Assembly (NCBI GenBank): GCA_030672805.1
Contig: DAOVFR010000058.1
Span: 1-11,026, forward strand
Length of the DNA stretch: 11,026 nt
Origin: Candidatus Krumholzibacteriota bacterium
Lineage (GTDB): Bacteria; Krumholzibacteriota; Krumholzibacteriia; Krumholzibacteriales; Krumholzibacteriaceae
Direction of reading: 5' to 3'
Positions 5,313 through 11,026 of this stretch are shown here, in pieces (the stretch's first letter is position 1; the number at the start of each line of letters is the position of its first letter). The translations under genes were made by a program, and so were the position numbers. Below the pieces are notes generated by a model. That model was not told the origin of the DNA and did not search any database. It saw only the letters and a list, made by a program, of their open reading frames with translations.

Positions 5313-6548
5313 ATGCAGCGGCTGTTTAGGGGTATTTCACTAACCTGTGCTTTTTTCTTTTGTGTTACAGGTGCATCCGCTTACGAAATAGAATCGGTCC
5401 AGCTCGTCGGGAGCTTCAACGGAATCACGTGCGAACCGGACGACCCGGCCAACAACATGGACTCTCTCGGTGTCCATCTCTGGCGGAAGCTCAAGTTCAT
5501 CAACGAGCCGGGAAACCCCGATACGATCTTCTTCAAATTCACCATGAACGGTTCCTACCTGCCCAAGCACTGGGGATGGAGTTATGTATGGGGCGTGGCG
5601 GCGCTCGGCTTGAGCCCGCCGAACATCGCGGCAGTGCTCCCCGACAGCGGTTATCACTACTTCCACTTCAGGGACGATGATGAAACCTACTGGATCGAGC
5701 GGCCAGACGGTGACATCAGCGGCGTGGTAAGGTCCGACGTTCTCGGCGGCGTGCCCGACGGGTGCCGCGTCACGCTGTTCGACGACGGATCGAACGTGAT
5801 CGGGACATTCAAGAACTTCTCCGATACCACCTTCGTATTCAACGGGCTGCCCGCCCGGACATACTCGGTGCTCGCCGGGGCGCCGGGCTACAAGGATACG
5901 CTCGCCGAGAACGTGCAGCTCGCCGCGGGCGGCTCGGAATGGCTCGCTCTCACTCTGACCATCGAGACGGCGGTATTCATCTCGTCCGCGGCCGCCGAGC
6001 ATCATGACGGCGGCATCCTGGTCCGGTGGTCGGTGAAGTGCTGCGATTCTAACCCGAAATTCGATATATACAGGGGTGCCGAACCGTACCTCGGGACGAT
6101 GACGAGAAGAAACAGCATGCCCGTGACGAGATCCCGCGGATTCCGGTTCCTGGACAGGTGCGAGGATCCATCGAGAGATTATTACTACTATATAGTCGAG
6201 GTCGGAACCGACGATCCGGCCTGCCATGGACCGCTCTTCATCATGGGGATTACACCAGGGATCCGGAGTTCGCTGGGCACGAACTTCCCCAACCCGTTCA
6301 ACCCCGCAACGACAATCCCGTACTCCGTGGGACCGGAAGGAAGCAACAAGCCGATCACGATCGCATTCTACGACGTCGCCGGCAGGCTCATCGACAGGAC
6401 CGGACTCGGATCGAAGCCGACCGGCAGCTACAAGTACGTCTGGAACCCCGCCCTCTCGAGGAAGAGAGCCATACCCTCAGGGGTCTACTATTGCCGCCTC
6501 CAGATCGGCAAGGAGGTCTTCACGTCCAAGCTGATTCTTCTCCGCTGA
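5313..6548 (+). CDS. Secreted multidomain protein with carbohydrate-binding-like N-terminus and PNPFNP sorting domain
   Basis: Protein of 411 residues from ATG 5313, with AAAGGGAAG about eight bases upstream. Signal peptide 1-23, cleavage ASA|YE. Residues 24-130 start SVQLVGSFNG and are rich in aromatic residues (KHWGWSYVWG, YHYFHF, TYWIE); the opening resembles glycogen/starch-binding-type beta-sandwiches, but I infer this only. Residues 134-215 look like a PEGA/carboxypeptidase-regulatory beta-sandwich (SGVVRSDVLGGVPDG to APGYKDTL). Residues 220-300 look like a fibronectin-III-like domain (ILVRWSV ... FDIYRG). Residues 324-411 are the sorting domain: NFPNPFNPATTIPYSV, ITIAFYDVAGRLI, PSGVYYCRLQIGK, SKLILLR. 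In the FCB group such domains are recognised by type IX secretion or anchor proteins at the cell surface. The glycosidase gene begins 4-28 bases later. No catalytic residues are evident. Confidence 0.87.
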   Translation: MQRLFRGISLTCAFFFCVTGASAYEIESVQLVGSFNGITCEPDDPANNMDSLGVHLWRKLKFINEPGNPDTIFFKFTMNGSYLPKHWGWSYVWGVAALGLSPPNIAAVLPDSGYHYFHFRDDDETYWIERPDGDISGVVRSDVLGGVPDGCRVTLFDDGSNVIGTFKNFSDTTFVFNGLPARTYSVLAGAPGYKDTLAENVQLAAGGSEWLALTLTIETAVFISSAAAEHHDGGILVRWSVKCCDSNPKFDIYRGAEPYLGTMTRRNSMPVTRSRGFRFLDRCEDPSRDYYYYIVEVGTDDPACHGPLFIMGITPGIRSSLGTNFPNPFNPATTIPYSVGPEGSNKPITIAFYDVAGRLIDRTGLGSKPTGSYKYVWNPALSRKRAIPSGVYYCRLQIGKEVFTSKLILLR

Positions 6549-6567
6549 TCGTTTGCCCTCGAGAAGG

Positions 6568-8412
6568 ATGTCGACCTTGAATTCAAAACAACATGGAACC
6601 ATCAAGAACCTCGCGTGGGGACTGCTGTCAATGCCTATCGCCGCATACCTGCTTCTCGTTCCTGCAGCTTCTCGATCCGCCCTGGTCTCGTTCGATTTCG
6701 AGCGGGCCGTTTTCCTCGATCCGGGCAGGTTGGTCAAGGACCACTCGCTGATCGAGCTGGACGGGACGTTTCATCTCTACTACATCATCGACGGCGAGCG
6801 TGTCTTCGGCTATGCCTCGTCTCCCGATCTCGTACACTGGATCGTCCACGGGCCGGTGCTCCGGCCGGGACCGGGGAGCTGGGACGGATACAACGTCTGG
6901 GCGCCGTCCGTCATCCGTTACCCGCATGCCGAACAGTACATGATGTTCTACACCGGCGTGAACAGTCACATCGCGCAGCGAACCTGCCAGGCCATGACCA
7001 CGGACCCGTCAGCATGGCACAAGACTCCTCTGGCCGTCTTCACACCATTCCACGGCGATACCGCATGGATATCATGGGAGGAAGACTGTTGGTCGAACTA
7101 CCGCGACCCGGGCTTCCTCGACGACGGCGGAGTGCTATACCTCTCCCACACGGTAAAAACAAGGGACGGACTCGGGGCCGTGGCGCTGGCGAGCAGCGAG
7201 GATTTCTTCAACTGGTCGGATGCCGGGCCGCTGTATATCCATAACAACTGGCACGCGATCGAGAGCACCTTCCTTCTTAAACGGAACCAGCTGTATCACC
7301 TTTTCTTCACGGAGGAGGCGGTCGGCGGCATCTCCCACATGTCGTCCGATTCACTCGCCTCGGGATGGGACATCATCACGCGCTCGATCATCGACGGCGG
7401 GCACGCAGTCGAACTCACCGGGATCGATGGGTCCGGCAGGCATATCTTCTCGAGGCATTCGCTCTATATGGCACAGGGCGGGATCGAGATCTCGACGATC
7501 CGCTTCGACACCCTCACGTGGAACGGGGACATCCCCGAGGTCATCCCGGGAAAACCGCCAGGAAACGGATGGACCGTCCTCTGGGGAACCGCCTTCGATC
7601 ACCAGCCCGTCTTCGGGGATAACCCGCTATACCGCGGCGATGATTCCACAGTGACAGGGTTCGAGGGAAACTGGTGGATCGGGACATACGAACAATTCGA
7701 CGGCCCCCTCCGCGGTGTCCAGCCCGGCTCGTTCCAGGGCGATGGGGCGAGGGGCGCCATCCGTTCGGAAACCTTCACCGTAACGGGCCGCTCGATGCGG
7801 CTCCTCGTCGGCGGCGGCGACTATCCCGATTCCTGTTACGTCGCGCTATGCGACGCGTCGAACGATGATATCATCTACAGGGAAACGGGCAGGGACACCG
7901 ACCTGGTGGACGAGCGGTTCTGGGATCTCGAACCGTTCTCCGGACACGATGTCTACATCACGATCGTCGATGACTGCACCGGTCCGTTCGGGCATATCAA
8001 CGTCGACGGCATCTCCGAACTTGCGCGGCCCACGCCGCAGCCCGGCGGCGGTGGTGACGGGATCGATCCGGGTAAGGGAAAACGATTCTCCCTCGCGGAA
8101 CACGCACGGACAGCAATCCCGGAAACACCGGCGCGGAACAATACGCTCGCGAACTATCCGAACCCCTTCAATCCCGTGACCGAGATACGATGCACCGGCG
8201 TTCCCGGCAGCGTGCTCGACGTTGTGATCTACTCCGTTACGGGCGCCGAGATCAGGAGTTACCGCCTGAGGACCGACGCTGCGGGAACGGCCAGCGTACA
8301 ATGGGACGGACGCGACAGATCGGGAGTCCTTGCCGCCTCGGGCGTCTACATCGCCGCCCTCCGGGACGGCGTTCGGCTGCTTGCGGTGTGCAAACTCACC
8401 CTCCTCCGGTGA
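6568..8412 (+). CDS. Secreted GH43/GH32-like five-bladed propeller glycosidase with jelly-roll and sorting domains
   Basis: Numbered from ATG 6568 (614 residues). Hydrophobic signal segment about 14-38. The propeller (about 42-325) carries three acidic residues in the usual furanosidase settings: Asp58 (VKDHSLIELDGTFHLYY), Asp180 (YRDPGFLDDGG) and Glu232 (AIESTFLLKRNQLYHLFF); VWAPSVI (110-116) is also typical. This supports an active retaining or inverting enzyme on a furanoside or similar glycan; substrate unknown. Residues 360-485 form a jelly-roll of the sort attached to GH32-type enzymes (GAIRSETF, LLVGGG, WDLEPFSGHDVYITIVDD, GHINVDGI). Residues 529-614 are the sorting domain (NYPNPFNPVTEI ... 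SGVYIAAL ... CKLTLLR). Start is ambiguous: TTG 6553 has no Shine-Dalgarno; ATG 6568 directly touches GAGAAGG; TTG 6577 lies nine bases after it, which is ideal. Confidence 0.88.
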   Translation: MSTLNSKQHGTIKNLAWGLLSMPIAAYLLLVPAASRSALVSFDFERAVFLDPGRLVKDHSLIELDGTFHLYYIIDGERVFGYASSPDLVHWIVHGPVLRPGPGSWDGYNVWAPSVIRYPHAEQYMMFYTGVNSHIAQRTCQAMTTDPSAWHKTPLAVFTPFHGDTAWISWEEDCWSNYRDPGFLDDGGVLYLSHTVKTRDGLGAVALASSEDFFNWSDAGPLYIHNNWHAIESTFLLKRNQLYHLFFTEEAVGGISHMSSDSLASGWDIITRSIIDGGHAVELTGIDGSGRHIFSRHSLYMAQGGIEISTIRFDTLTWNGDIPEVIPGKPPGNGWTVLWGTAFDHQPVFGDNPLYRGDDSTVTGFEGNWWIGTYEQFDGPLRGVQPGSFQGDGARGAIRSETFTVTGRSMRLLVGGGDYPDSCYVALCDASNDDIIYRETGRDTDLVDERFWDLEPFSGHDVYITIVDDCTGPFGHINVDGISELARPTPQPGGGGDGIDPGKGKRFSLAEHARTAIPETPARNNTLANYPNPFNPVTEIRCTGVPGSVLDVVIYSVTGAEIRSYRLRTDAAGTASVQWDGRDRSGVLAASGVYIAALRDGVRLLAVCKLTLLR

Positions 8413-8455
8413 TTTGTGTTCGCCCGTTCCCACCGCACATGTTATGTTCTATACG

Positions 8456-9091
8456 ATGTTGAGAAATCACTATATCTGTATGCTGCTGACCGTCACACTC
8501 GCGGCGATCGCGTCCCCTACGGCGACGGCGCAGGGCATCAAGGGCAGGGAACTGCTCGGCCTCCGTCTCGGCGGGCTTCTCACCTCCGGCGAACTGGATA
8601 CGATATTCGGGAGCGGCACGGAGATGGAGGTCTACTTCGTCGAGGGCTTCGCCCAATGGTTCGGTATCAGCATATCTCTTTCCTCCCACAACTTCGGCGA
8701 ATCGAAAAGCGTCGAGAAGAACATCGAATTCACGGGATTGAACAGGGGGGTGGAGCTCCGGATCTACTCACTGACAGCCGGACTCTATGCGACGCGGCCC
8801 TTCACACGCAGACTGTACGGGTCAGTAGAGACGGGTTTCGGACTCTACACCATTACCGCGGCTATCCCCGGTTTCTTCTTCGAGGGTAGCCTGACCGACA
8901 ACCAGTTCGGCGTCTATGGCGGGGCCGGATTCCAGTATAGAGTAGGGAAGCAGCTCAGGCTCGAGTTGCACGGAAAGTACCACTACGTTTTCTCGGGAAG
9001 CGGCGACGAACATCCCGCATATTTCTTTTCCGGGAGCAACCGGACCGATATCTACCAGATCACTCTTGGTGTAACGTTCCTTACCAGGTAG
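8456..9091 (+). CDS. Outer-membrane beta-barrel protein
   Basis: Protein of 211 residues. Signal peptide MLRNHYICMLLTVTLAAIASPTATA with cleavage near residue 25. The mature part alternates hydrophobic and polar residues in strand-sized blocks with glycine/aromatic turns (LLGLRLGGLLTSGEL, MEVYFVEGFAQWFGISISLS, VELRIYSLTAGLYATRP, YGSVETGFGLYTI, FGVYGGAGFQYRVG, LRLELHGKYHYVFSG, YQITLGVTFL), as in small eight-stranded OmpW/OmpX-like barrels. Role (pore, adhesion or anchor) cannot be told. ATG 8456 is chosen because the signal peptide begins there; ATG 8444 would add four residues, and neither has a clear ribosome binding site. It follows the glycosidase after 43 bases with no visible promoter, so it is probably part of the same transcript. 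Confidence 0.82.
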   Translation: MLRNHYICMLLTVTLAAIASPTATAQGIKGRELLGLRLGGLLTSGELDTIFGSGTEMEVYFVEGFAQWFGISISLSSHNFGESKSVEKNIEFTGLNRGVELRIYSLTAGLYATRPFTRRLYGSVETGFGLYTITAAIPGFFFEGSLTDNQFGVYGGAGFQYRVGKQLRLELHGKYHYVFSGSGDEHPAYFFSGSNRTDIYQITLGVTFLTR

Positions 9092-9094
9092 ACA

Positions 9095-9118
9095 CCGCCG
9101 GCCGGAGCGGTACGGCGG
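9095..9118 (+). repeat. GC-rich inverted repeat after the beta-barrel gene
   Basis: CCGCCG (9095-9100) and CGGCGG (9113-9118) can pair around a 12-base loop, starting three bases after the stop codon. No T-run follows. It could be a factor-dependent terminator or an mRNA-stabilising stem separating the surface genes from pyrE. A TATACT hexamer at 9134-9139 could serve as a -10 for pyrE, but no -35 is seen. Confidence 0.3.
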
Positions 9119-9165
9119 ACAAACAGAATCCATTATACTCCTTGTAACGATCGATGGGAGTGACG

Positions 9166-9702
9166 ATGAACGAACTCGAAGAACTCAAAAGCATACTCAT
9201 CAAACGATCGATCCTCAAAGGCGACTTCACTCTCGTATCAGGGAAAAAGAGCAGTTACTACATCAACGGAAAGATGACGACGCTCCACTCCCGCGGTCTC
9301 TACCTCACCGCGCGGCTGATCCTCGACGCACTCCGCGACGAGGTGTTCGACGCCTTCGCCGGCCCGACGATCGGCGCCGATCCGTTGATCGGGGCGCTGC
9401 TTGCCATATCAGCCGAACGGGGACTCGAAAAGGAAGGGTTCCTGATCAGGAAGGAAACAAAGGGTCACGGGACCAGGAAGCGCGTCGAGGGAAACCTGAA
9501 AGAGGGGATGAGGGTCGTTATCCTCGAAGACGTCGTCACCACGGGTGGATCGCTTCTCAAGGCCGCCCAGGCCGTCATCGACGGAGGAGGAACGATCGTG
9601 GCAATCGTCGTTCTTGTCGACCGCGAGGAGGGCGCAACGGAAGCGATCGCCGGGGCGGGATACCGGTTCTATCCGTTATTCAAGGTGAGCGAACTGCTGT
9701 AG
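9166..9702 (+). CDS. pyrE: Orotate phosphoribosyltransferase
   Basis: PyrE converts orotate and PRPP to orotidine 5'-monophosphate in de novo pyrimidine synthesis, in the cytoplasm. The 178-residue protein has the family order: FTLVSGKKSSYYINGK (21-36), GPTIGADPLIGA (66-77), the flexible catalytic loop RKETKGHGTRKRVEG (95-109, with Lys96, Lys99 and His101), and the PRPP loop VVILEDVVTTGGS (117-129). The C-terminal YRFYPLFKVSELL is typical. ATG 9166 is preferred over ATG 9154 because GGGAG (9156-9160) sits five bases upstream of 9166. It is the last rightward gene, faces the lipoprotein gene, and is away from other pyrimidine genes in this window. Nothing is missing. Confidence 0.95.
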   Translation: MNELEELKSILIKRSILKGDFTLVSGKKSSYYINGKMTTLHSRGLYLTARLILDALRDEVFDAFAGPTIGADPLIGALLAISAERGLEKEGFLIRKETKGHGTRKRVEGNLKEGMRVVILEDVVTTGGSLLKAAQAVIDGGGTIVAIVVLVDREEGATEAIAGAGYRFYPLFKVSELL

Positions 9703-9729
9703 CGCCCCGGGCCGGGCCCACGCCATTTC

Positions 9730-9761
9730 CGCCGGAACCGGCGTGAATACCCGAAAACGGG
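9730..9761. terminator. Tandem hairpins between convergent genes, possible bidirectional terminator
   Basis: In the 82-base gap between two convergent stops lies a perfect palindrome CGCCGGAACCGGCG (9730-9743), which can also be enclosed by CACGCC/GGCGTG, then a second stem CCCG-AAAA-CGGG (9750-9761). Neither is followed by a T-run, so termination would depend on a factor or on convergent transcription. Confidence 0.4.
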
Positions 9762-9784
9762 GTGCTGCTGCGCGGGCGGGAAGG

Positions 9785-10558
9785 TCAGTCCGTTTCCGTC
9801 TGTGCCTTTTCCTTCCACACACCGGCGCTGTCACTGGAAAGCAGGCTGAAGATCGAATCGGGAAGTTCCACCCCGTACTCGATCACGGGTATCATGTACT
9901 CGTAGTACTTACTCCCCTTGTACCATCCCCTGAACCTGTTCGGGAAATAGATGCCGTCCACCTTGCGGTAGTCGCCATACTCCTCCGAGTAGACAAATGC
10001 CGTGTCGGCGGCGCTGAGGATCTCGACCTTCTCTAGCAAGAAACTCTTGCTGTCGAGTGTCAGGGTCACGATGTCGTTGCCGTTCTCGAAGCGGAGGAGA
10101 CACACGGCGCTGTCGTTTTCTCCCGTGACGATCTCACCCGTGATATCCGATTCCTGGATCCAGGTGAGAATCAGGGGAAACTTGTACTTGAGCAGATCGA
10201 ACTCCCAGCGGTTGACGGTCTTTATCGTCCCGCCGTACTTCCACTGGTACGCCTCGGTCCCGTCGAAATACGTAACCATGACCTCGGTGAGTTTCCCCTT
10301 GGTGACCTTCATCAGCCTGTTCTTGATCAGTGCGCCCCTCTGGCAGATGTCAAAGGGGTGGTTCCGCACAACCTGCTTTCTGGCAAGGTCCCTCATGAAT
10401 CCCTTCCCCGTGTAGCTCGTGAGCAGCTTCACTTTCCCGGCGCCCCCGTACGCCCCCAGCATCTTCTTTATTGCCGTGTCCGGGTCATTCACTCTCGTCG
10501 AGCAGGCGATGGCAAGCATGGCAGCGGCTGCCAGCGCGGCGGCGGCGACACGTTTCAT
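9785..10558 (-). CDS. Envelope lipoprotein with LolA-like fold features
   Basis: Protein of 257 residues from ATG 10558. The N-terminus MKRVAAAALAAAAMLAIAC is a lipoprotein signal with the lipid-modified Cys19. The mature part has the pattern of LolA/LolB-type or outer-membrane-lipoprotein-sorting proteins: an early helix (DTAIKKMLGAYGG), then repeated antiparallel strands (KVKLLTSYTGKGF, EVMVTYFDGTEAYQWKYGG, VCLLRFENGNDIVTLTLDS, KSFLLEKVEI) and the characteristic DYRKVDGIYFPNRFRGWYKG (196-215). Such proteins bind lipids or lipoprotein acyl chains in the periplasm, but many of them have no known role and I do not name a gene. The reading frame is open upstream to 10915 only by chance: the extra part overlaps sdhB. 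The ribosome binding site is weak (GGACCGGAACA). A GATCACT tandem repeat lies 12 bases upstream. Confidence 0.82.
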   Translation of the reverse strand: MKRVAAAALAAAAMLAIACSTRVNDPDTAIKKMLGAYGGAGKVKLLTSYTGKGFMRDLARKQVVRNHPFDICQRGALIKNRLMKVTKGKLTEVMVTYFDGTEAYQWKYGGTIKTVNRWEFDLLKYKFPLILTWIQESDITGEIVTGENDSAVCLLRFENGNDIVTLTLDSKSFLLEKVEILSAADTAFVYSEEYGDYRKVDGIYFPNRFRGWYKGSKYYEYMIPVIEYGVELPDSIFSLLSSDSAGVWKEKAQTETD

Positions 10559-10569
10559 TGTTCCGGTCC

Positions 10570-10583
10570 GATCACTGATCACT
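10570..10583. repeat. Short tandem repeat upstream of the lipoprotein gene
   Basis: GATCACT occurs twice in tandem (10570-10576, 10577-10583), 12 bases upstream of ATG 10558. It includes a TGATCA palindrome. Too short to assign; may be chance or a small regulator site. Confidence 0.25.
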
Positions 10584-10620
10584 TTACGGTATTCCCCTTT
10601 CTTGAACGATCCGCCCCGTT

Positions 10621-10773
10621 CTACCGAACGATATATTCTGCTTCGATCAACTCGTTTGTTCCGTCGCGGGCAAGCGCGTAATTGAAACCCTTTTGGAGCG
10701 ACATGGCCCCGATCCCGCCATCTGTGTTCAATGCGATGAACGCGACACCCGGTGCGGATACCTCGCGACACAT
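10621..10773 (-). pseudogene. C-terminal remnant of a glycosylasparaginase (asparaginase 2 family)
   Basis: A 50-codon frame (ATG 10773 to TAG 10621) between sdhB and the lipoprotein gene. Its residues 9-35 read GVAFIALNTDGGIGAM ... KGFNYALA, which closely resembles the C-terminal strand-loop of bacterial glycosylasparaginase (N4-(beta-N-acetylglucosaminyl)-L-asparaginase, an autoprocessing Ntn-hydrolase), where I recall a (Q)VGFIALN..GE.GA....GF.. end. The catalytic threonine and the rest of the protein cannot lie upstream, because the sdhB coding sequence ends 34 bases before this ATG. The upstream codons are also open back to the sdhB stop but show no family resemblance. No good ribosome binding site. 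Most likely a 5'-truncated remnant; a small functional peptide gene is less likely. The homology call is from memory. Confidence 0.6.
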
Positions 10774-10798
10774 GATACACACCGGGATCGCACCGGGT
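10747..10798. repeat. Perfect 10-bp inverted repeat after sdhB
   Basis: ACCCGGTGCG (10747-10756) and CGCACCGGGT (10789-10798) are exact inverted copies 32 bases apart. A partial third copy (ACCGGG at 10781-10786) lies in the loop. The outer arm is nine bases after the sdhB stop and the inner arm marks the start of the glycosylasparaginase-like homology. It may be a terminator or stabiliser stem of the sdh transcript, or a scar of the deletion that removed the rest of the asparaginase gene. Confidence 0.5.
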
Positions 10799-10806
10799 TC
10801 CGTCCT

Positions 10807-11026
10807 TTAGAGCCTGCCCTTGACGAGCTCCTTCTTGAGCTCCGAAATCGCCTTCGTCGGGTTCAGATTCTTCGGGCACGCCTCGACACAGTTGAATATC
10901 GTGTGGCACCGCCACAGGCCGTGCTTGTCATCGAGCGGCTCGAGATGCTCGCGGGGCGCCTCGTCCCTGCTGTCCGCGACGAACCGGTATGCCTTCAGGA
11001 AGGCGTGTGGACCGATATACTCCTTG
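10807..11026 (-). CDS. sdhB: Succinate dehydrogenase/fumarate reductase iron-sulphur subunit, C-terminal part
   Basis: The last 72 codons, ending TAA at 10807-10809; the gene continues past the right edge (the family is usually about 230-250 residues). It shows the C-terminal ferredoxin-type signature: AYRFVADSRDE, then LWRCHTIFNCVEACPKNLNPTKAI. The spacing Cys-x5-Cys-x3-Cys-Pro matches the cysteines that in SdhB/FrdB bind the [3Fe-4S] cluster and complete the [4Fe-4S] cluster. The subunit passes electrons from the flavoprotein SdhA to quinone at the inner membrane. Being at the 3' end of its frame with no same-strand sdh gene after it, it is probably the last gene of an sdhCAB-type operon lying to the right. 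Fumarate reductase FrdB cannot be separated from SdhB on this fragment. Confidence 0.93.
   Translation of the reverse strand, partial: KEYIGPHAFLKAYRFVADSRDEAPREHLEPLDDKHGLWRCHTIFNCVEACPKNLNPTKAISELKKELVKGRL

Noticed and set aside
9134..9139. TATACT as a promoter for pyrE
   Set aside because: No -35-like hexamer at 16-18 bases upstream; kept only as a remark.
10559..10915. Upstream extension of the lipoprotein frame
   Set aside because: It overlaps sdhB and the asparaginase remnant; the lipoprotein signal begins at 10558.
1..11026. CRISPR array, transposon ends, tRNA or rRNA genes, defence or retron-type systems
   Set aside because: No regularly spaced repeats, no transposase-like reading frame, no recognisable RNA gene and no defence-type protein motifs were found on either strand.

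Overview
The window looks like a chromosomal segment of a GC-rich, Gram-negative bacterium outside the Proteobacteria. The best clue is a pair of secreted proteins that both end in a C-terminal domain opening with N-[FY]-P-N-P-F-N-P. This type IX-secretion/FlgD-like sorting domain is typical of Bacteroidota and related FCB-group candidate phyla (Eisenbacteria, Krumholzibacteria, Zixibacteria, Latescibacteria and similar). Lipoproteins, an outer-membrane beta-barrel and several TTG starts behind good Shine-Dalgarno sequences fit this. Exact phylum cannot be fixed from the sequence alone. No rRNA, tRNA, CRISPR array or transposase was seen.

Layout. The left half (1-4992) reads leftward: a TPR protein with a conserved C-terminal motif, a TPR lipoprotein, a zinc-ribbon membrane protein, a class II fructose-bisphosphatase homologue (GlpX) whose metal-site residues are largely changed, the AAA+ ATPase RarA, and, running off the left edge in AT-rich DNA, what looks like the signal peptide of another secreted protein. 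A 320-base divergent region (4993-5312) carries a near-consensus sigma-70 promoter firing rightward and a weaker leftward candidate. The rightward group (5313-9702) holds a secreted carbohydrate-binding-like protein with the sorting domain, a secreted five-bladed-propeller glycosidase of the GH43/GH32 type with the same sorting domain, a small outer-membrane beta-barrel, and pyrE (orotate phosphoribosyltransferase). Facing it from the right, a LolA-fold-like lipoprotein reads leftward, preceded by a 50-codon remnant of a glycosylasparaginase and, at the right edge, the last 72 codons of the succinate dehydrogenase iron-sulphur subunit.

How the parts fit. The two sorting-domain proteins and the beta-barrel look like one cell-surface module acting on a polysaccharide or glycoconjugate; the first two are 4-28 bases apart and are probably translated together. 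RarA, GlpX and PyrE are housekeeping types. The two most unusual points are the GlpX homologue that keeps full-length collinearity with the E. coli enzyme but has lost most catalytic positions, and the glycosylasparaginase tail stranded after sdhB beside a perfect 10-bp inverted repeat. I found no clear multi-gene defence or mobile system in this window.
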